From Ryuthela nishihirai (Eukaryota; Arthropoda; Arachnida; Araneae; Heptathelidae): DNA of 64,000 nt. The notes under the pieces are model-generated. The model ran no database searches, was not told the DNA's origin, and saw nothing but the letters and a program-made list of their open reading frames with translations. Below, piece by piece: positions 12,697-24,316 of this stretch. Made by a program: the position numbers and the translations under genes. Positions within the stretch are counted from its first letter, which is position 1; every line of letters starts with the position of its first letter. The DNA is taken from contig JAWZYU010000011.1 in NCBI GenBank assembly GCA_038380435.1, positions 80,225,501-80,289,500 on the forward strand. Reading direction: 5' to 3'.

Positions 12697-13033
12697 TCCA
12701 TATCGTGTTGTAGAGATCGAAATTCTATTTGTTTGGTACTTAAAATTCTTTTCTGAAAGAGACAGTGGCGATAATTTTCGTGAGTAAATTCCTTTTTAAC
12801 ACCATTCGCTGATTTCATGGAAATCGGGCCATCAATTGAATATAATATTGAAAGTCTCGTAATTCGAACTGTTGTGCTAAGTTTGTAAAAATAGAATCAT
12901 TGCGCTGTTTCGTTTCTTGTGCTCGAAGCGGCGGCGTAGAGTTACTTAGAGTGTTTTCTAAATGTTTGTTCTTCCCTTGCCTCATTTCCTGTGCTCGAAG
13001 CTGCGGCTTGATAAACAAAAACTGATAAAAACT
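12697..13033. repeat. Left arm of a ~335 bp long inverted repeat
   Basis: This segment is the near-exact reverse complement of 20188-20525. Shared words in order include atatcgtgttgtagagatcg, attctatttgtttggtactt, gccatcaattgaatataata, cttgtgctcgaagcggcggc and tgcctcatttcctgtgctcg. The internal words tgtgctcgaag(c/t)ggcgg and tgtgctcgaagctgcggc show that the arm also contains a short direct repeat. Confidence 0.9.
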
Positions 13034-13859
13034 ACCCTCCCCCAACATTTATTGAAGGCAAACGACCGGGAAACAAGAGTTTCTTGTGTAAAGAAAAAGT
13101 CGAGCCATCATTAATTTTTGAAGAAGTTCCCAAAATGATTTATAGAAATTTTCCGCAAAGGTTCGAATCCAGCCAGTTTTTACTGGAGTGCCGACTGAAC
13201 ACGATTACAGAAGAGACGTTACTTCAGACGGTCGTTTACGTCTGTGGGTCTGTAAGGAGAGAGATGTGGTTTTAGAGAGACGTGAAGCAGAAGAGGAGAA
13301 GGGATAGTATTCTTGAGATAGGTGTCAAAGAGCGTGGCAGCCAAGTCGCTTGTCTCTTCGTGTTGTGAGAGCTGTGTCAGTAATTGTCGAATCTGAAACA
13401 CTTAGCACAAAAATACTTCAAGATGCTTCGGTAGTTACTGTCGCACGAAAAGACATGCGACTTGGCAGCCATGCTCTCTGACTCCTCCCCCCAAGTTTGT
13501 CGTCCCCCTTATTCTTTGATCACTTCTGCCCTCTGACTCTTCTCCCAAGTTTGTCGTCCCCCTACCCTCTGATCACTTCAGCTCATGTCCATGGTCCTTG
13601 ACCTTTCACATGCTCAGGAAAAGACAAATCATTAAAAAAGCGCTCTGAATAAATTTTTCCAGTGCACCAGAACGTGGCTGGATCCAGATCCGTTTTCCGT
13701 CTTTGTAACCAGTTCACCATTTTTTTTTTTTTTGAAAAATATCATAAATAAGTCCTTTACCTTTTATTTATTTACTTTTTAAATATTAGGTAAATGTCCG
13801 AAGCCGCCTTCTCGTGGTGCAGACCGTTAGTATATTTCAAAAGAGATACTCTCTTGTGG
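13034..13859. other. Non-coding stretch inside the long inverted repeats, with a short tandem repeat
   Basis: A unit of about 55 bp, reading tctgactc...caagtttgtcgtcccc...tttgatcactt, is repeated twice at about 13471-13581. No gene is supported. An A-free T-run precedes 13733. Confidence 0.5.
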
Positions 13860-14744
13860 AAGTGAACGGAAGGGGAGGGCTGCCAGATTAGTGTGGCCTA
13901 CTTGATCTGGACAACTATGGCTACTTTTCTTTTTTCTACCCTGCTGAGGAGTGGTCAACCACACAGGGTCCGGGTGCTGGCCATATAAACCCACTGGACT
14001 GGACTGAATTAAGGCTTGGAGCTTGATTATGGATCCTGATTTTGCTGCACTGGTGGGCTTCTGTGGAGGGAAAATCTTCCGCTGTGTTTTCTGTTTGTTT
14101 GTGGGTTGACAGCCCCAAGTGAATAGATTCACAATATATGTTTATCAGCTGGTGGATAATCCTGAGCAGAGGTCATCGCAGTCACCTGAACTCTTTGCTT
14201 CTATTGGCATCGTCAAATTCTACATTGGAGGAAGTCTTCCAGTGTCGATGGCTTCAGCCTTTAGTGTTGGGGGAACGGGTCTTTGCCCCATGTCTGCAAT
14301 TAGGGGGCTGTTTGATATTGTCGGCATTCCCTCTCTCAATAAACATAGTTTCTTTAAACATCCCACTAACCATTTTCTCTCCATAGGTAGTTGGAATGTG
14401 AGGACTCTGCACAGAACTTTTTCTCTTGATGTCCTCACACAAGAATTCCACCATTATAATTTCGATATTCTCGGCTTGCAAGAGACCAGATGGACAGATA
14501 AAGGTCAGATTCTTAAAAATAATCTTAAATTTCTCTTTTCAGGGAGGGACGACAATAAGCATCACCAAGGCGTGGGTCTGCATCTCAGCAGACACGCTAG
14601 TGATGCTCTTCTAGGATATGAGTGCATTAATGAAAGGTTTCTTACAGCAAAATTTGAGACAAGCGTTAAAGACTTCAATGTTATCTGCTGTTATGCCCCC
14701 GCTGAGGATGAGAAGGATAGGTTTTATGGACAAGTTTATGGATT
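13860..14744 (+). mobile_element. RTE-type LINE, 5' part only (upstream member of a tandem)
   Basis: It contains a 5' untranslated segment and the start of an endonuclease domain: SIGSWNVRTLHR, LDVLTQEFHHYNFDILGLQE (with the catalytic Glu), TRWTDKGQ and VICCYAPAEDEKDRFYGQ. The reading then jumps at about 14742-14746 to a second copy of the 5' UTR, beginning gagcttgattatggatcctg; the same word is at 14019 in this copy. So this is a truncated 5' unit joined head-to-tail to the longer element downstream. Confidence 0.85.
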
Positions 14745-17700
14745 TGAGCTTGATTATGGATCCTGGACTTGCTGCACTGGTGGGCCTCTGTTGAGGGAGA
14801 GTCTGCTGCTGTGTTTTCTGTTTGCTTCTGGGTTGCCAGCTCTAAGTGAACAGAGGCATGGGATACCTTATATCAGCTGGTGGATAATCCTAATCAGAGG
14901 CCATCGCAGGTACCTGAACCTTACTTGCTAGTTGGGCATCGTCAAGCCTAAACTGCAGTAATGTGTCTCAGGCAGGCCATATGGCTCTTGAAAAAGTACA
15001 CTTGAAAAGGTGGTGCCTGAAGTTCCTACCAGCATCGGTGACTTCAGCCTTTAGCGGAGGAGGAACAGGTCTTTGCCCCATGCCTGCGATCAGGGGGCTG
15101 TTTGACAATGTTGGCCCTACTAATCTCAATAAACCTAATTTCTTTAAAAATCCTACTAATCATTTTCTCTCTGCAGGAACGTGAGGACATTAAAAAAATA
15201 AATAAATAAATACCCCCTCAAGCAGCTGCTTGCCACAGAGGTCTGACAGGAGCCTGTCAGTTTATATGCCACAGTAGAAGGTCTGAGAGGATGGCAGGAC
15301 CTCAGCAGAAAAACGATACAGAAATCCATGCCTTATCCGGGGCTCGAACCCAGGTCCCTTGGATCAATAGCCAAGCGCGCTAACCACACAGCCACGGGAC
15401 GGCTTGAGGACATTACATAGAGATTATTCTCTTGATGTCCTCATGCAGGAATTCCAGCGCTACAACCTAGATATTCTAGGCTTGCAAGAGACCAGATGGA
15501 CAGGTAAAGGTGAGATACTTAAAAATAACTTTAAATTTCTCTTTACAGGGTGGGAGGATGGAAAGCATCACCAAGGCGTGGGTCTGCCGCTCAGCAGACA
15601 TGCTAGTGATGCTCTTCTAGGATATGAGTGCATTAATGAAAGGTTTTTACAGCAAAATTTCAGACAAGCATTAAACACTTGAATGTTATCTGCTGTTATG
15701 CCCCCACTGAGGATTCTGATGAGGATGAGAAGGATAGGTTTTACGGACAACTTCAGGATATTTTGAATTCTGTCAAGAAAGGAGATATTACTTTTGTTCT
15801 TGGTGACTTCAATGCCATAGTTGGTACCGACTCTGACCTTTGGAGAGGAGTAATAGGCCCTTTTGGTATTGGTAGCTGCAATGGCAATGGGCAACGTCTC
15901 CTACAGGTAAGTAAACTCAATGGTTTCAGAATAACTAACACATATTACAAACACCGCGACATACATAAATACACATGGGTTTCACCTGATGGGCTGCATA
16001 GGAATATGATTGATTATATATTAATTAACAGCAAATGGGCTAGTTCTGTTAGAAATACCAGGGCATATAGGGGAGCTAAAATTGGATCTGACCATTACCT
16101 TGTTAAAAGTGTCTTGCAACTTAAACTTAAAAAGTGTTGTGCTAGGGTTAAAAAATTTACCTTTAATACTGAAGCTCTGAAAGACCCAGTTATAGCTAAA
16201 GCTTAACATGATAGGTTACTTAGTTATTATGACAGTCATGGTTTGCTTAATACTGAAGTTGAGGAAGAATGGGGCCATTTTAAACACTTTTTTGGAAACT
16301 AACAGTACTCTTTTAGGGAAAAAGGAGCAGAGGAGGCAGAATTATTTAAGTGATAAAGCACTTGAGCTTATTTCAGAAAGAAGGAACTGCAGGAATGTCC
16401 TTAATCCCTACTAGTCATAATAGAAAGCATTACAAAGAACTTAATAAACGTTGAAAGGATCAGTTAGCTACTGATAAGAATCTTTGGCTGGATGGCCTGG
16501 CTGACAAAGCTGAGGAAGCAGTTAGACAGCACAACAGCAGAGAGCTGTACCAGATAGTTAATGTTTTATGTGGTAGAAAACGAACTAGTATACAGGGATT
16601 GAAGGGTAAACAAGGTGAGGATTCTGTCATGGCTAGGTGGGCTGAGCATTTCAATGATATTCTAAACAATGTGGTTAATTCTACTCCCATTGTTTGCAAT
16701 GATGATAAATGCATTGTTGGCTTTAATGTTGGCCCTATTATAACACAATCTGAAGTTAGTTTGGCTATTTCTAAACTTAAACTTCATAAATCCCCAGGGG
16801 TGGATGAAATTACTACGGAAATGCTTAGAGCTGGGATTGTTTCAGTTACCACTTGGATGACTGAAATTTTGCATAACTTTTATGATAAAGGCATGGTTCC
16901 TAAAGATTTTACCAGAGCTATTATTATCCCTATTTTCAAAAAAGGTGATCGCAGTTCTTGTGATAACTATGGGGTATCAGCCTACTCTCTGTTCCAGGTA
17001 AAGTTCTTTCCATGATTGTGCTTAATATAATTAAGAATCTGGTTGACAGGCAATTGCGTGATGAGCAATGTGGATTCAGAAGTGGTAGGGGATGTGTAGA
17101 TCAGATATTTTCACTTAGGCAGATTCTTGAGAAATGTTTAGAGTTTCAGAAACCTTTGGTTGCTAGCATTGTTGATTTCAAAAAGGCTTTCGACTCTGTT
17201 GATCGTCATAATTTGTGGTTGATTGTGAAATCATATGGTATACCTGACAAGTTAGTTAACATAATGAAAGCTCTCTATAATAACACTGAGTCGTGTGTGA
17301 GAATTGGTAAGTCTTGTAGCAATTGGTTTAGCATTACTTCTGGTGTTCAACAAGGGTGCGTTTTGTCTTCTTTTCTCTTTAGCTTGGTTATTGATTATGT
17401 TATGCGAAATTCACTTCAAGGGAAAGATTTTGGCCTTAAATGGGCTGGAGATACGAAAATTTCTGATTTAGATTATGCTGATGATTTAGCCCTTTTGGCA
17501 AATGATGTTGATGAGATGAACTCTTTCATTCGAGCTGTTGATGAGACTGGTTGTAGAGTAGGTTTGGTTATAAACAGAGAGAAAACTAAAGTGATGAAAA
17601 TTGGTCAGGCCGGCTGTGATTCAGTTAATCTGAATGGTTGAAGTCTTGAGCAGGTGTCACAGTTTAATTATCTTGGGAGCCATGTAACAGATAATGGTGA

Positions 17701-18280
17701 TGTGCGGCATGAGATTAACAGAAGAATAGGGATTGCTGCCGGGACTTTTAAGAATCTATGGAGAGTGTGGAGAAATAGGCGTATACACCTAAAGACTAAA
17801 ATTAGACTGTATAATAGTTTGGTTCTTTCTAGGGTTAGTTATGGTAGTGAAACTTGGACACTTTGTAAACAAGATAACAGGAAACTAGATGCTTTTGATT
17901 CCAGATACTTATGCAGTATCTTGGGCATTAGGTGGTTCAACTTTGTAACTAATGATGAGGTTAGGCAAAGGAGTTTGCAACCTCCTTTAAGCAGCATATT
18001 GTGCAGAGAGAGACTTCGTTGGTTTGGCCATGTTGCCCGTATGAATAATTATAGATTGGCGAATAGGGTTATGAACAGTGTGCCTAAAGGCCTCAGAAAG
18101 AAGGGGAGACCTAGGATGCGGTGGGCAGACAATGTCAAACAGGACCTTGTTAGAATTGGTGAGCAGTGGCCAGATGCAGTAGATGTAGCTCAGGATAGAC
18201 TTGCTTGGAGAACTAAATTGCACGGTCTGGTTGGACCTCCGTCGCCCATGGCTGCTTGAGGATGATGATGATGATGATGA
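14745..18280 (+). mobile_element. RTE-type LINE, nearly full-length but broken
   Basis: Order of domains: 5' UTR; APE-like endonuclease (LDVLMQEFQRYNLDILGLQE; VLGDFNAIVGTDSD near 15800; GSDHYLVKSVLQ near 16090); reverse transcriptase (KLHKSPGVDEITTEMLRAG near 16780; FKKAFDSVDRHNLW near 17180; GVQQGC near 17345; YADD at 17474-17485); and a C-terminal segment with YGSETWTLCKQ, RLRWFGHVARM and KGRPRMRWADNV. The 3' end is a run of ATG/TGA trinucleotides (about 18258-18280), typical of RTE elements, with no poly(A). Lesions include a frameshift near 15680, TAA at 16204-16206, stops near 16412-16455, a frameshift near 16980 and TGA at 17639-17641. A SINE-B sits in its 5' part. The clade is inferred from domain order, C-terminal motifs and tail. 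Confidence 0.9.
15193..15404 (-). mobile_element. SINE-B, full-length copy nested in the RTE
   Basis: It is flanked by the 11 bp repeat tgaggacatta (15182-15192 and 15405-15415). On the minus strand it has a head with gtgtggttagcgcgcttggc, box B gggttcgagcccc, a body with ttttctgctgaggtcctgcc, and a tail of ATTT repeats. It is the best copy of the family in the window. Confidence 0.92.
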
Positions 18281-20187
18281 AGGGGGATTTTTGGAGGCGG
18301 GTCTTTTTATTTATGACATATTTCTTATCTTGTTCCCAGATCAATTTTTAAATTCACAGTCAGTAGCGCTTAGTAAATCGTAAAAGATTGGCACAGAAGA
18401 GTCATTTTCACATGGCTTTAAAAAATCTTTCATTATTTAAAAATCTGGATATGGAACCTGTGCGCACTTGAATAAATTTTTCAGAAGCCCATTTATAAAA
18501 AAAAAACGGAGCAGCTATCATTGAAAAAGTCCCTTACTTTTTTTTCAGAAGACCTATTTAACATTATGCTGAAAAACAATTCTTAGAATTAAGATTCATG
18601 CATTTCAGTAGAGACATTTCTGGGTTATGAAATCCAACGAGGAATCTTTTGGCTTGTGGGTTGAAAGAGAAAAAAAGAGAAATTAAACAGAAGAGAGTAA
18701 ATATTTCGTTCGTCTTAAAAAGGCAAATTAGGCAGACATAATTATTTCGTTCGTCTCAAAGCAGGAGTGTTGTCTGTTCGGCAGACTGTCAAATCCAGGT
18801 CTTTTCGGGCCAAACTTTTTCACAAACGTCGAGGCATTTCTCGAAAAACTCTTGCCAACATCCTTTCTTGATCTTGACGATGGCGTGGACCACGGACTAA
18901 AACGGGGCTGTAGTAAATGATCTGGGATTTATTAATAATGTTAATAATATTTTTTCAGCGCATCCGGACGTACTTTCTATTTATTTTCAGGGCTGAAAAC
19001 TACAGATAGACTGCAATCTCTTTGTGAAACTATCGATCCAAAGTTCATCCCTGAGGTTTGTCAAGCTCTTATTCAAACTGTTTCTCTTTCAGGAACAACC
19101 CAATCGGATCATCGATTAATTATTGTGCTGGTCAACTCAATCTTCGGATCCTCTGAGCTGGACCTAAAGGTAATAACTAATCATTCATTCATTAACTCTT
19201 AAGCTTCTCTGTAAAAGAACTGTTTTTTTTTTCAGTGCAAGTGAAGACTGCCAATGATTCTGGACAAATATGTGATGGAAAGAAACGCAACCTTTCGACA
19301 GATCCTGTTTGACACTTCTCCCTCTTTCTGGCCCTAAAGGTAATAAGGTTATTCATAACTAATTCATTAACTCTTCTCAATAATGCTTCTCTCTAAAACG
19401 TCAATAGTGAGGAAAGCTTTTCGCACTAGGAGCAAACGATCGTAAGATTCTTTCTTCCATGCCAGACCATTAAAAATACGATATCTGAAGTAAAAAAAGA
19501 ACACTGCCCAAGGTTCGGAATTCGAACCTGGAATGTCTGACTATTTTAGTCCCCCTCACGCCGTCGCCATTGAAAAATGAACGCACTTTTTTTGATTCAC
19601 GCAACTCTGAAAAGACGAGGCCTGGATGCTGTCAAGGGAACGAGCAAGCGGAAGGACTAAGTGAGTATTCTTTCATTGACCTTGTTAAGTAACGACTTTC
19701 GCCACTCAATGCCCTTCTTCTTACATCGGCGCTTGACTGAGTGAGTCTCAGTCCACCTGATGATCCCAATAGGAACGAATCAACTCGGAACTTGACTATC
19801 CTCCACACCTTCAAAAATCCTCCTCCGAGTAATTTTCAGAAAAAAAACCTATCGCCCCCCCCCCCCCCCCCCCAATAATCACCCAAACAGTCCTCTCTTC
19901 AAGACATTTCTTGAACACTTAGAAGTAGCGTGCATACATAAAAAAAATGTTCCATGTATTATGATAACGACACTTTTTTTTTCTCCTTCCAGGAAATCAG
20001 ACTGACCAACAGAATTGAAAGACACCTCCAAAAAGTACTGACCCACTATAGAAAAGGCTATGGAAACATCTGCTGACCCTGTAGAGAAGCTTTTTGTTGA
20101 AAAAAAGGGAAGCTTCGACAGTCGAAATCCGAGTTTTGTTTGTGAGCCGAGAGGCTAATAAAAAAAAAATACTATTAAAATCAATCT
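18281..20187. other. Interior of the long inverted repeats, 3' side
   Basis: No gene can be named. The stretch contains a candidate exon (separate entry), a direct repeat of about 65 bp (about 19158-19220 and 19326-19395) covering a splice-donor-like AAGgtaata, a 19 bp C-run (19855-19873), and a box B-like ggttcgaattcc complement at about 19511-19530. The latter hints at a further tRNA-like fragment. Confidence 0.45.
18991..19169 (+). CDS. Candidate exon of unknown gene (weak)
   Basis: A 179 nt open block is bounded by a good acceptor (ttctatttattttcag) and a good donor (AAGgtaata). In one frame it is free of stops: it starts LKTTDRLQSLCETIDPKF and ends VNSIFGSSELDLK. I do not recognise the protein. 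A second acceptor (ttttttttttcag) follows at about 19235, but the block after it has a stop in the phase this exon would require, so the two do not simply join. It may be a decayed gene or a gene carried between the long inverted repeats. Confidence is low because no partner exon was confirmed. Confidence 0.25.
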
Positions 20188-20525
20188 ATTTTATCAGTTT
20201 TTTTTTTATCAAGCCGCAACTTCGAGCACAGGAAATGAGGCAAGGGAAGAACAAGCATTTAGAAAAACACTCTTAGTAACTCTACGCCGCCGCTTCGAGC
20301 ACAAGAAACGAAACGGCGCAATGATTCTATTTTTACAAACTTAGCACAACAGTTCGAATTACGAGACTTTCAATATTATATTCAATTGATGGCCCGATTT
20401 CCATGAAATCAGCGAATGGTGTTAAAAAGGAATTTACTCACGAAAATTATCGCCACTGTCTCTTTCAGAAAAGAATTTTAAGTACCAAACAAATAGAATT
20501 TCGATCTCTACAACACGATATCAGC
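20188..20525. repeat. Right arm of the ~335 bp long inverted repeat
   Basis: It is the reverse complement of 12697-13033 and runs from atcaagccgcaacttcgagc to ctctacaacacgatat. Similarity ends sharply on the outside at atatcgtg/cacgatat. No target-site duplication is evident: the flanking bases are atttcc on the left and cagcat on the right. Confidence 0.9.
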
Positions 20526-20844
20526 ATTTTGAAGTAAAGCAGAAAAGTGACTTTTTAGATCAGCTTGCATGCATGCAATGACATGTGGTCACTTCTCGTT
20601 GCTTAACACGTTTTAAATGTGCAAATCAGACCTTAGAATTGTAAAATTTATCGTCCGTAATTTTTCAAGAGAGGATATTTTTACCCTAATAAAATATGAA
20701 GGGCAGAAGAAAGGACAGTTGAAAACGCGTCTGATATGTAATATACAAGAAAGTGTTCAGTTGAACATGAAATTGTTCTAGTTTCAGAACATAAGAGTGG
20801 CATTCAATGCTAAAAAAACACAGAGACGCAGTAGGGGGTTGGAG

Positions 20845-20861
20845 CCCCCCCCCCCCCCCCC
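20845..20861. repeat. 17 bp poly-C tract
   Basis: A run of 17 C. Similar homopolymer C or G runs lie at 19855-19873, 28706-28718, 42320-42331, 44052-44065 and 60463-60476, several of them inside SINE-A copies. Their exact lengths may be sequencing artefacts. Confidence 0.8.
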
Positions 20862-21330
20862 TTCTCCTGGTTGACACATCGCAGCATCGACTTGAAGATA
20901 TGCATGATCCTAGGATATAGTCCACCCGTGTTTCTAAAAGATGGTCCCACAGTGAAGGGGCAGGAAGTAGATGCATGACTTATCATGCGTCAGACATGTT
21001 CAATAGGAGATACATGATAGGAGATACATGATAGGACAGGAAAAATTGGCATTCATCACGAAGACAGTTGGCAGCTTTGCAGAATGTGGAAGAGCATCCT
21101 ACACAGCAGTGAGGAATAGCAATGCAAAGGATCTAGGAAAGATATCGATACACCGCTGGGCATTCTGACTACCCTCAACGACAATTACAGATGAATGGTA
21201 GCATCCCACATCATAACAGCGGAAGTTGCAGCTCATGATTATAGGATAGTGAAGCTCAGTCATCATGATATCTTGAAGTATGCAGCTCGAGATATCAGCC
21301 GTTCTCTTGAATAGAGTGCGTAGCTATTCA
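20862..21330 (-). pseudogene. Tc1/mariner-type transposase, C-terminal relic
   Basis: On the minus strand near 21020-20985 the reading ISPIEHV followed by a stop and RMIS resembles the SPIEHxWD segment around the third catalytic residue of Tc1 transposases. The next segment, PRIMHIFKSMLRCV near 20910-20880, resembles the usual C-terminal IPQxxIxxLxxSMPRRV. Frames are broken throughout. Upstream parts toward 21330 are only weakly similar. A 15 bp word (ataggagatacatg) is duplicated at about 21003-21032. Confidence 0.55.
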
Positions 21331-22957
21331 AAAATTTTGTTTTCAGAGGTAAATGAAAATTCTTTTTGTGTTGAACAGGCATTAATGTAATATTAGGTCA
21401 CATCTTTTCAGAATCCTTCCATAATTTTGACCTTTAGAGGGAGCTAAATTTGTAAATTGGCAAAAATTTTAATGGTTATTGCAAATGATCTATTCGTGGT
21501 TTTCACTGACATCAGTGATTTGACCCTTTATCCTCAACGTCAGAAATCTATGTCCTTTTGTGTTTTTTTTTTAATCTTTTCGAAATGGCTTTAGAATTTT
21601 TTATGAGCAAACACGAATGTTTGCAACTTGCCGAGCCGTTCATTAATGAGCGGAGTTGCATGGCGGCCAGTGGAAAAAAATTACTTTGGAATTTTAGGAG
21701 AAAAGTGAAACATTTTGTTGAATGGCGCTATTTTTTATTACTAAAAGTTATAAACTGGAAATTGTAGTCAAAAGGAATTGTTTATTTTGTATTTTAACAA
21801 TTGTACGAAAAAGATTGTGAATGAGCTCCAAGTTGTCTGTGCTATTTCGAGCCCACCTGGACTCAGGATCGACCATCATAGCCTGGGCTCCAACTTATCT
21901 CTATTAAATTTTAATAAATTTTATTTCCTTCATATGCTATAGAAAAATATGTACAACAAACCTTTGAAGATACTACTCACGAAGATAACTTATATGTGAG
22001 TAGGAAAAAAACAAACACAAACACTAGATGTACAAATACATAAGAAGACACACGAGACTACAGCTGAACACACTTAGATTTACATATAGGCGAGCCTGTG
22101 GAAATGCAAGCTGCAGGCGATTTCGTTTAACTATCTTTCATTATAAAATTAAAATGTAAACTGAAGTATATTTTCAATGTCAGATATGCTCAACAACCAA
22201 ATCTTTAATTGCCGTTTTAATTTCGTCAGAGAGAATAAAAATCTTTGGTGCCCGCGTGAAGATAGAATTTTTGAAACTTTGTTGAATTTGCCCTTGGTAG
22301 AAGGACAACCCTCCCTTTTAAACTATTTCCATATATTCCATAATAGTTTATAAACCTATTACCACTACTGGTAAAAAAAAATCTTTAACACCGTATAGGC
22401 ATACGAATGTCTAACTGGCAGAATAGATAAATTCTGAAAATCAAAATCTGAAAAATCCTTTAGCAGTACAAGAACAATAATTTTGAAACTCGCAATAAGA
22501 ATTTCATTGCAAATAAACGAATCTTTCATCTTTAATCAATGCGATAAGTTAATAAATGGTCGATACTTTGGACTGAAACTGAAATATATTTCGTTTGGAC
22601 TATTTATCTTATCCCAGTGTTAGTCAACTTATTTGCTGACGTACCTCCTAAAATTTTCGCCAAGAATATTGTACCCATGTCATGGACGTCGGCGGGGGGC
22701 AAGTTGCTCTCCAGGAAAAGATTGATCGAAAAATGAATTTATGTTGAATAAATATATCAGTTGTACCAAAAAGATGATTAATGTCATTTCGCTTTTTTAT
22801 TACTTTTTATTTTCCGAAGCTTATATTTATTAATACGAAAAATCTTTTATCACATTTCTAACAATAAGCTACCTTTATTTTCTTTTCGTTTTTCAACATC
22901 CTTAGTTGCATTATAGTCTCCTACTGACCATGATTGCTAAATTCGCTAGTGCATTAA
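21331..22957. other. Non-coding stretch
   Basis: No gene is supported. The segment at about 22612-22690 (agtgttagtcaacttatttg, then acgtacctcc) resembles the ends of decayed hAT-type elements, but this is too weak to call. Confidence 0.4.
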
Positions 22958-23225
22958 TGAACTGTTGGGAGACAGATGGTAGCCTCCTGTCAAGGCCATC
23001 CAGCGTGTTCTTTAAGGTGCACAGGGTATGGCTCTCCCGTACACGGGGACACGGCTTAACGTCCCATCCGACGGACGGCGGCCTTTTCAAGCCCATCGGT
23101 GTCCCCTACTGACCGTGGGCAGGGCGGGGAATTTTTGCGGAGATAAATCTCAACGCTGACCCAGCTGGGACTCGAACCTGGGAACTACAGATTACGAGCC
23201 TGGTGCGCTTACGAGCCAGGGGAGC
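22958..23225 (-). mobile_element. SINE-A copy lacking its 3' part
   Basis: On the plus strand it begins at aactgttgggagacagatgg and runs to the complement of the head (gggactcgaacctgggaact, acagattacgagcctgg). The tail region found in other copies, from gggttgttttacctctgag to the accactggaac block, is absent. Loss of the 3' end is unusual for target-primed insertion and suggests later deletion. Confidence 0.85.
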
Positions 23226-23257
23226 CACTGGACAACTATGAAGAAACAAATAGTGAG

Positions 23258-23480
23258 ACAAGGCCGTCCAGCATGATCTTTAACGTGCCCATGGTTTGGC
23301 TCTTCTGGTCACAGCTTATGCCCTGACTGATGGACGGCAGCTTTTCCCATGCCCATCGACGTCTCCTACTGACCAAGGATAAATTGCAATGCTGGCCCAG
23401 GTGGGACTCGAACCTGGTAACTGTTGATTAGGAGTCTAGCGACGGCCATGGCCTAGCACACTACCAACCCCTGCCCGTGT
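23258..23480 (-). mobile_element. SINE-A, degenerate copy adjacent to the previous one
   Basis: It repeats the order of SINE-A: ccgtccagcatgatctttaa, cccatcgacgtctcctactg, then the head complement gtgggactcgaacctgg. It is clearly more diverged than its neighbour and has the same orientation. Confidence 0.75.
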
Positions 23481-23561
23481 TTCAGGTAATCTCATAAGCT
23501 ATAACAATTTCAATGTTAAAATTCTTCAAAAATAATCTTCCCGAAGGAGAGAATAGAAAAC

Positions 23562-23770
23562 TTGGGTTGTACCTCTGAGAGGCATTTTTGTGCCCGCAAT
23601 AGATTAAATGACCAGGTCACAGAAACCACTGTCTGAGAGAAGGTTGGGAAGGAAATCCATTGTACAACTGTTAGGAGACAGATGAACACTCCCTGTTAGG
23701 AACATCCAGCTTGTACTTCAGTGCCCCTTCAAGCACGGGCTCATATTATATAATTTCCGATGCTTTTACG
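23562..23770 (-). mobile_element. SINE-A 3' half, degenerate
   Basis: It begins with the tail complement (gggttgtacctctgagaggc), then attaaatgaccaggtcacag and gttaggagacagatgaacac. With the two preceding entries it makes a cluster of three minus-strand SINE-A pieces within 0.8 kb. The next 350 bases (23771-24126) hold nothing else I can name. Confidence 0.7.
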
Positions 23771-24126
23771 TTTAAATTTATCTTAGGTGAAATTATCAAT
23801 ATAATGAATGAATGGTGAAATTATCATATATATTGCACCCAGGGAAAGTTACTTTGCAGCCTATCGGTCAGTTTTTTTTTTCTTTGGATACAATAATTAA
23901 AATTGACCATTTAGTAATTAGAAATTGCACCCGGGGCAAATTCCCCACTTCAGCAAGGCACTTGCCCCTGCTTTAGCAAGGTCACGAAGGTATTACTAAT
24001 AAATTTCTTACATGGTTTCACTGTTTACCCAGTGTTGTATTAAAAGTTCAAGTCTCTACCAGTAACAGAACTGGATTAGAGTTTAGAACCATTTTCATTT
24101 TTACACATACTTAGTTGGAAGGAGTC

Positions 24127-24316
24127 ATCACGTGGCCGAATGGTTAGCATTCTTGATTACTGACCAGAGATCTGGGTTCGACCCCTGGGTAAGTCATGGA
24201 TATTTGCGTTGTTATGCATAGGTCTTGCCTTCAACACCGACCTGTATGACAGCATAAACTGGCAGACTCGTATCAGATATCTATGGTAAGCAGCCACTTG
24301 AGGGTTTTGTTTTCAT
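24127..24316 (+). mobile_element. SINE-B copy
   Basis: The head is cgtggccgaatggttagcat, with box B gggttcgacccctggg. The body retains gcataaactggcagactcgt and gcagccacttgagggttttg. It is moderately diverged. No target duplication was identified. Confidence 0.8.

Noticed and set aside
14220..14481. Open frames on the minus strand over the RTE endonuclease
   Set aside because: They repeat at 36532-36793 because the RTE repeats; they are shadows of the endonuclease frame.
12697..20525. Polinton/Maverick element
   Set aside because: The long inverted repeats are suggestive, but no polymerase B, integrase, ATPase or capsid sequence is visible, and the interior without the RTE is far too short.
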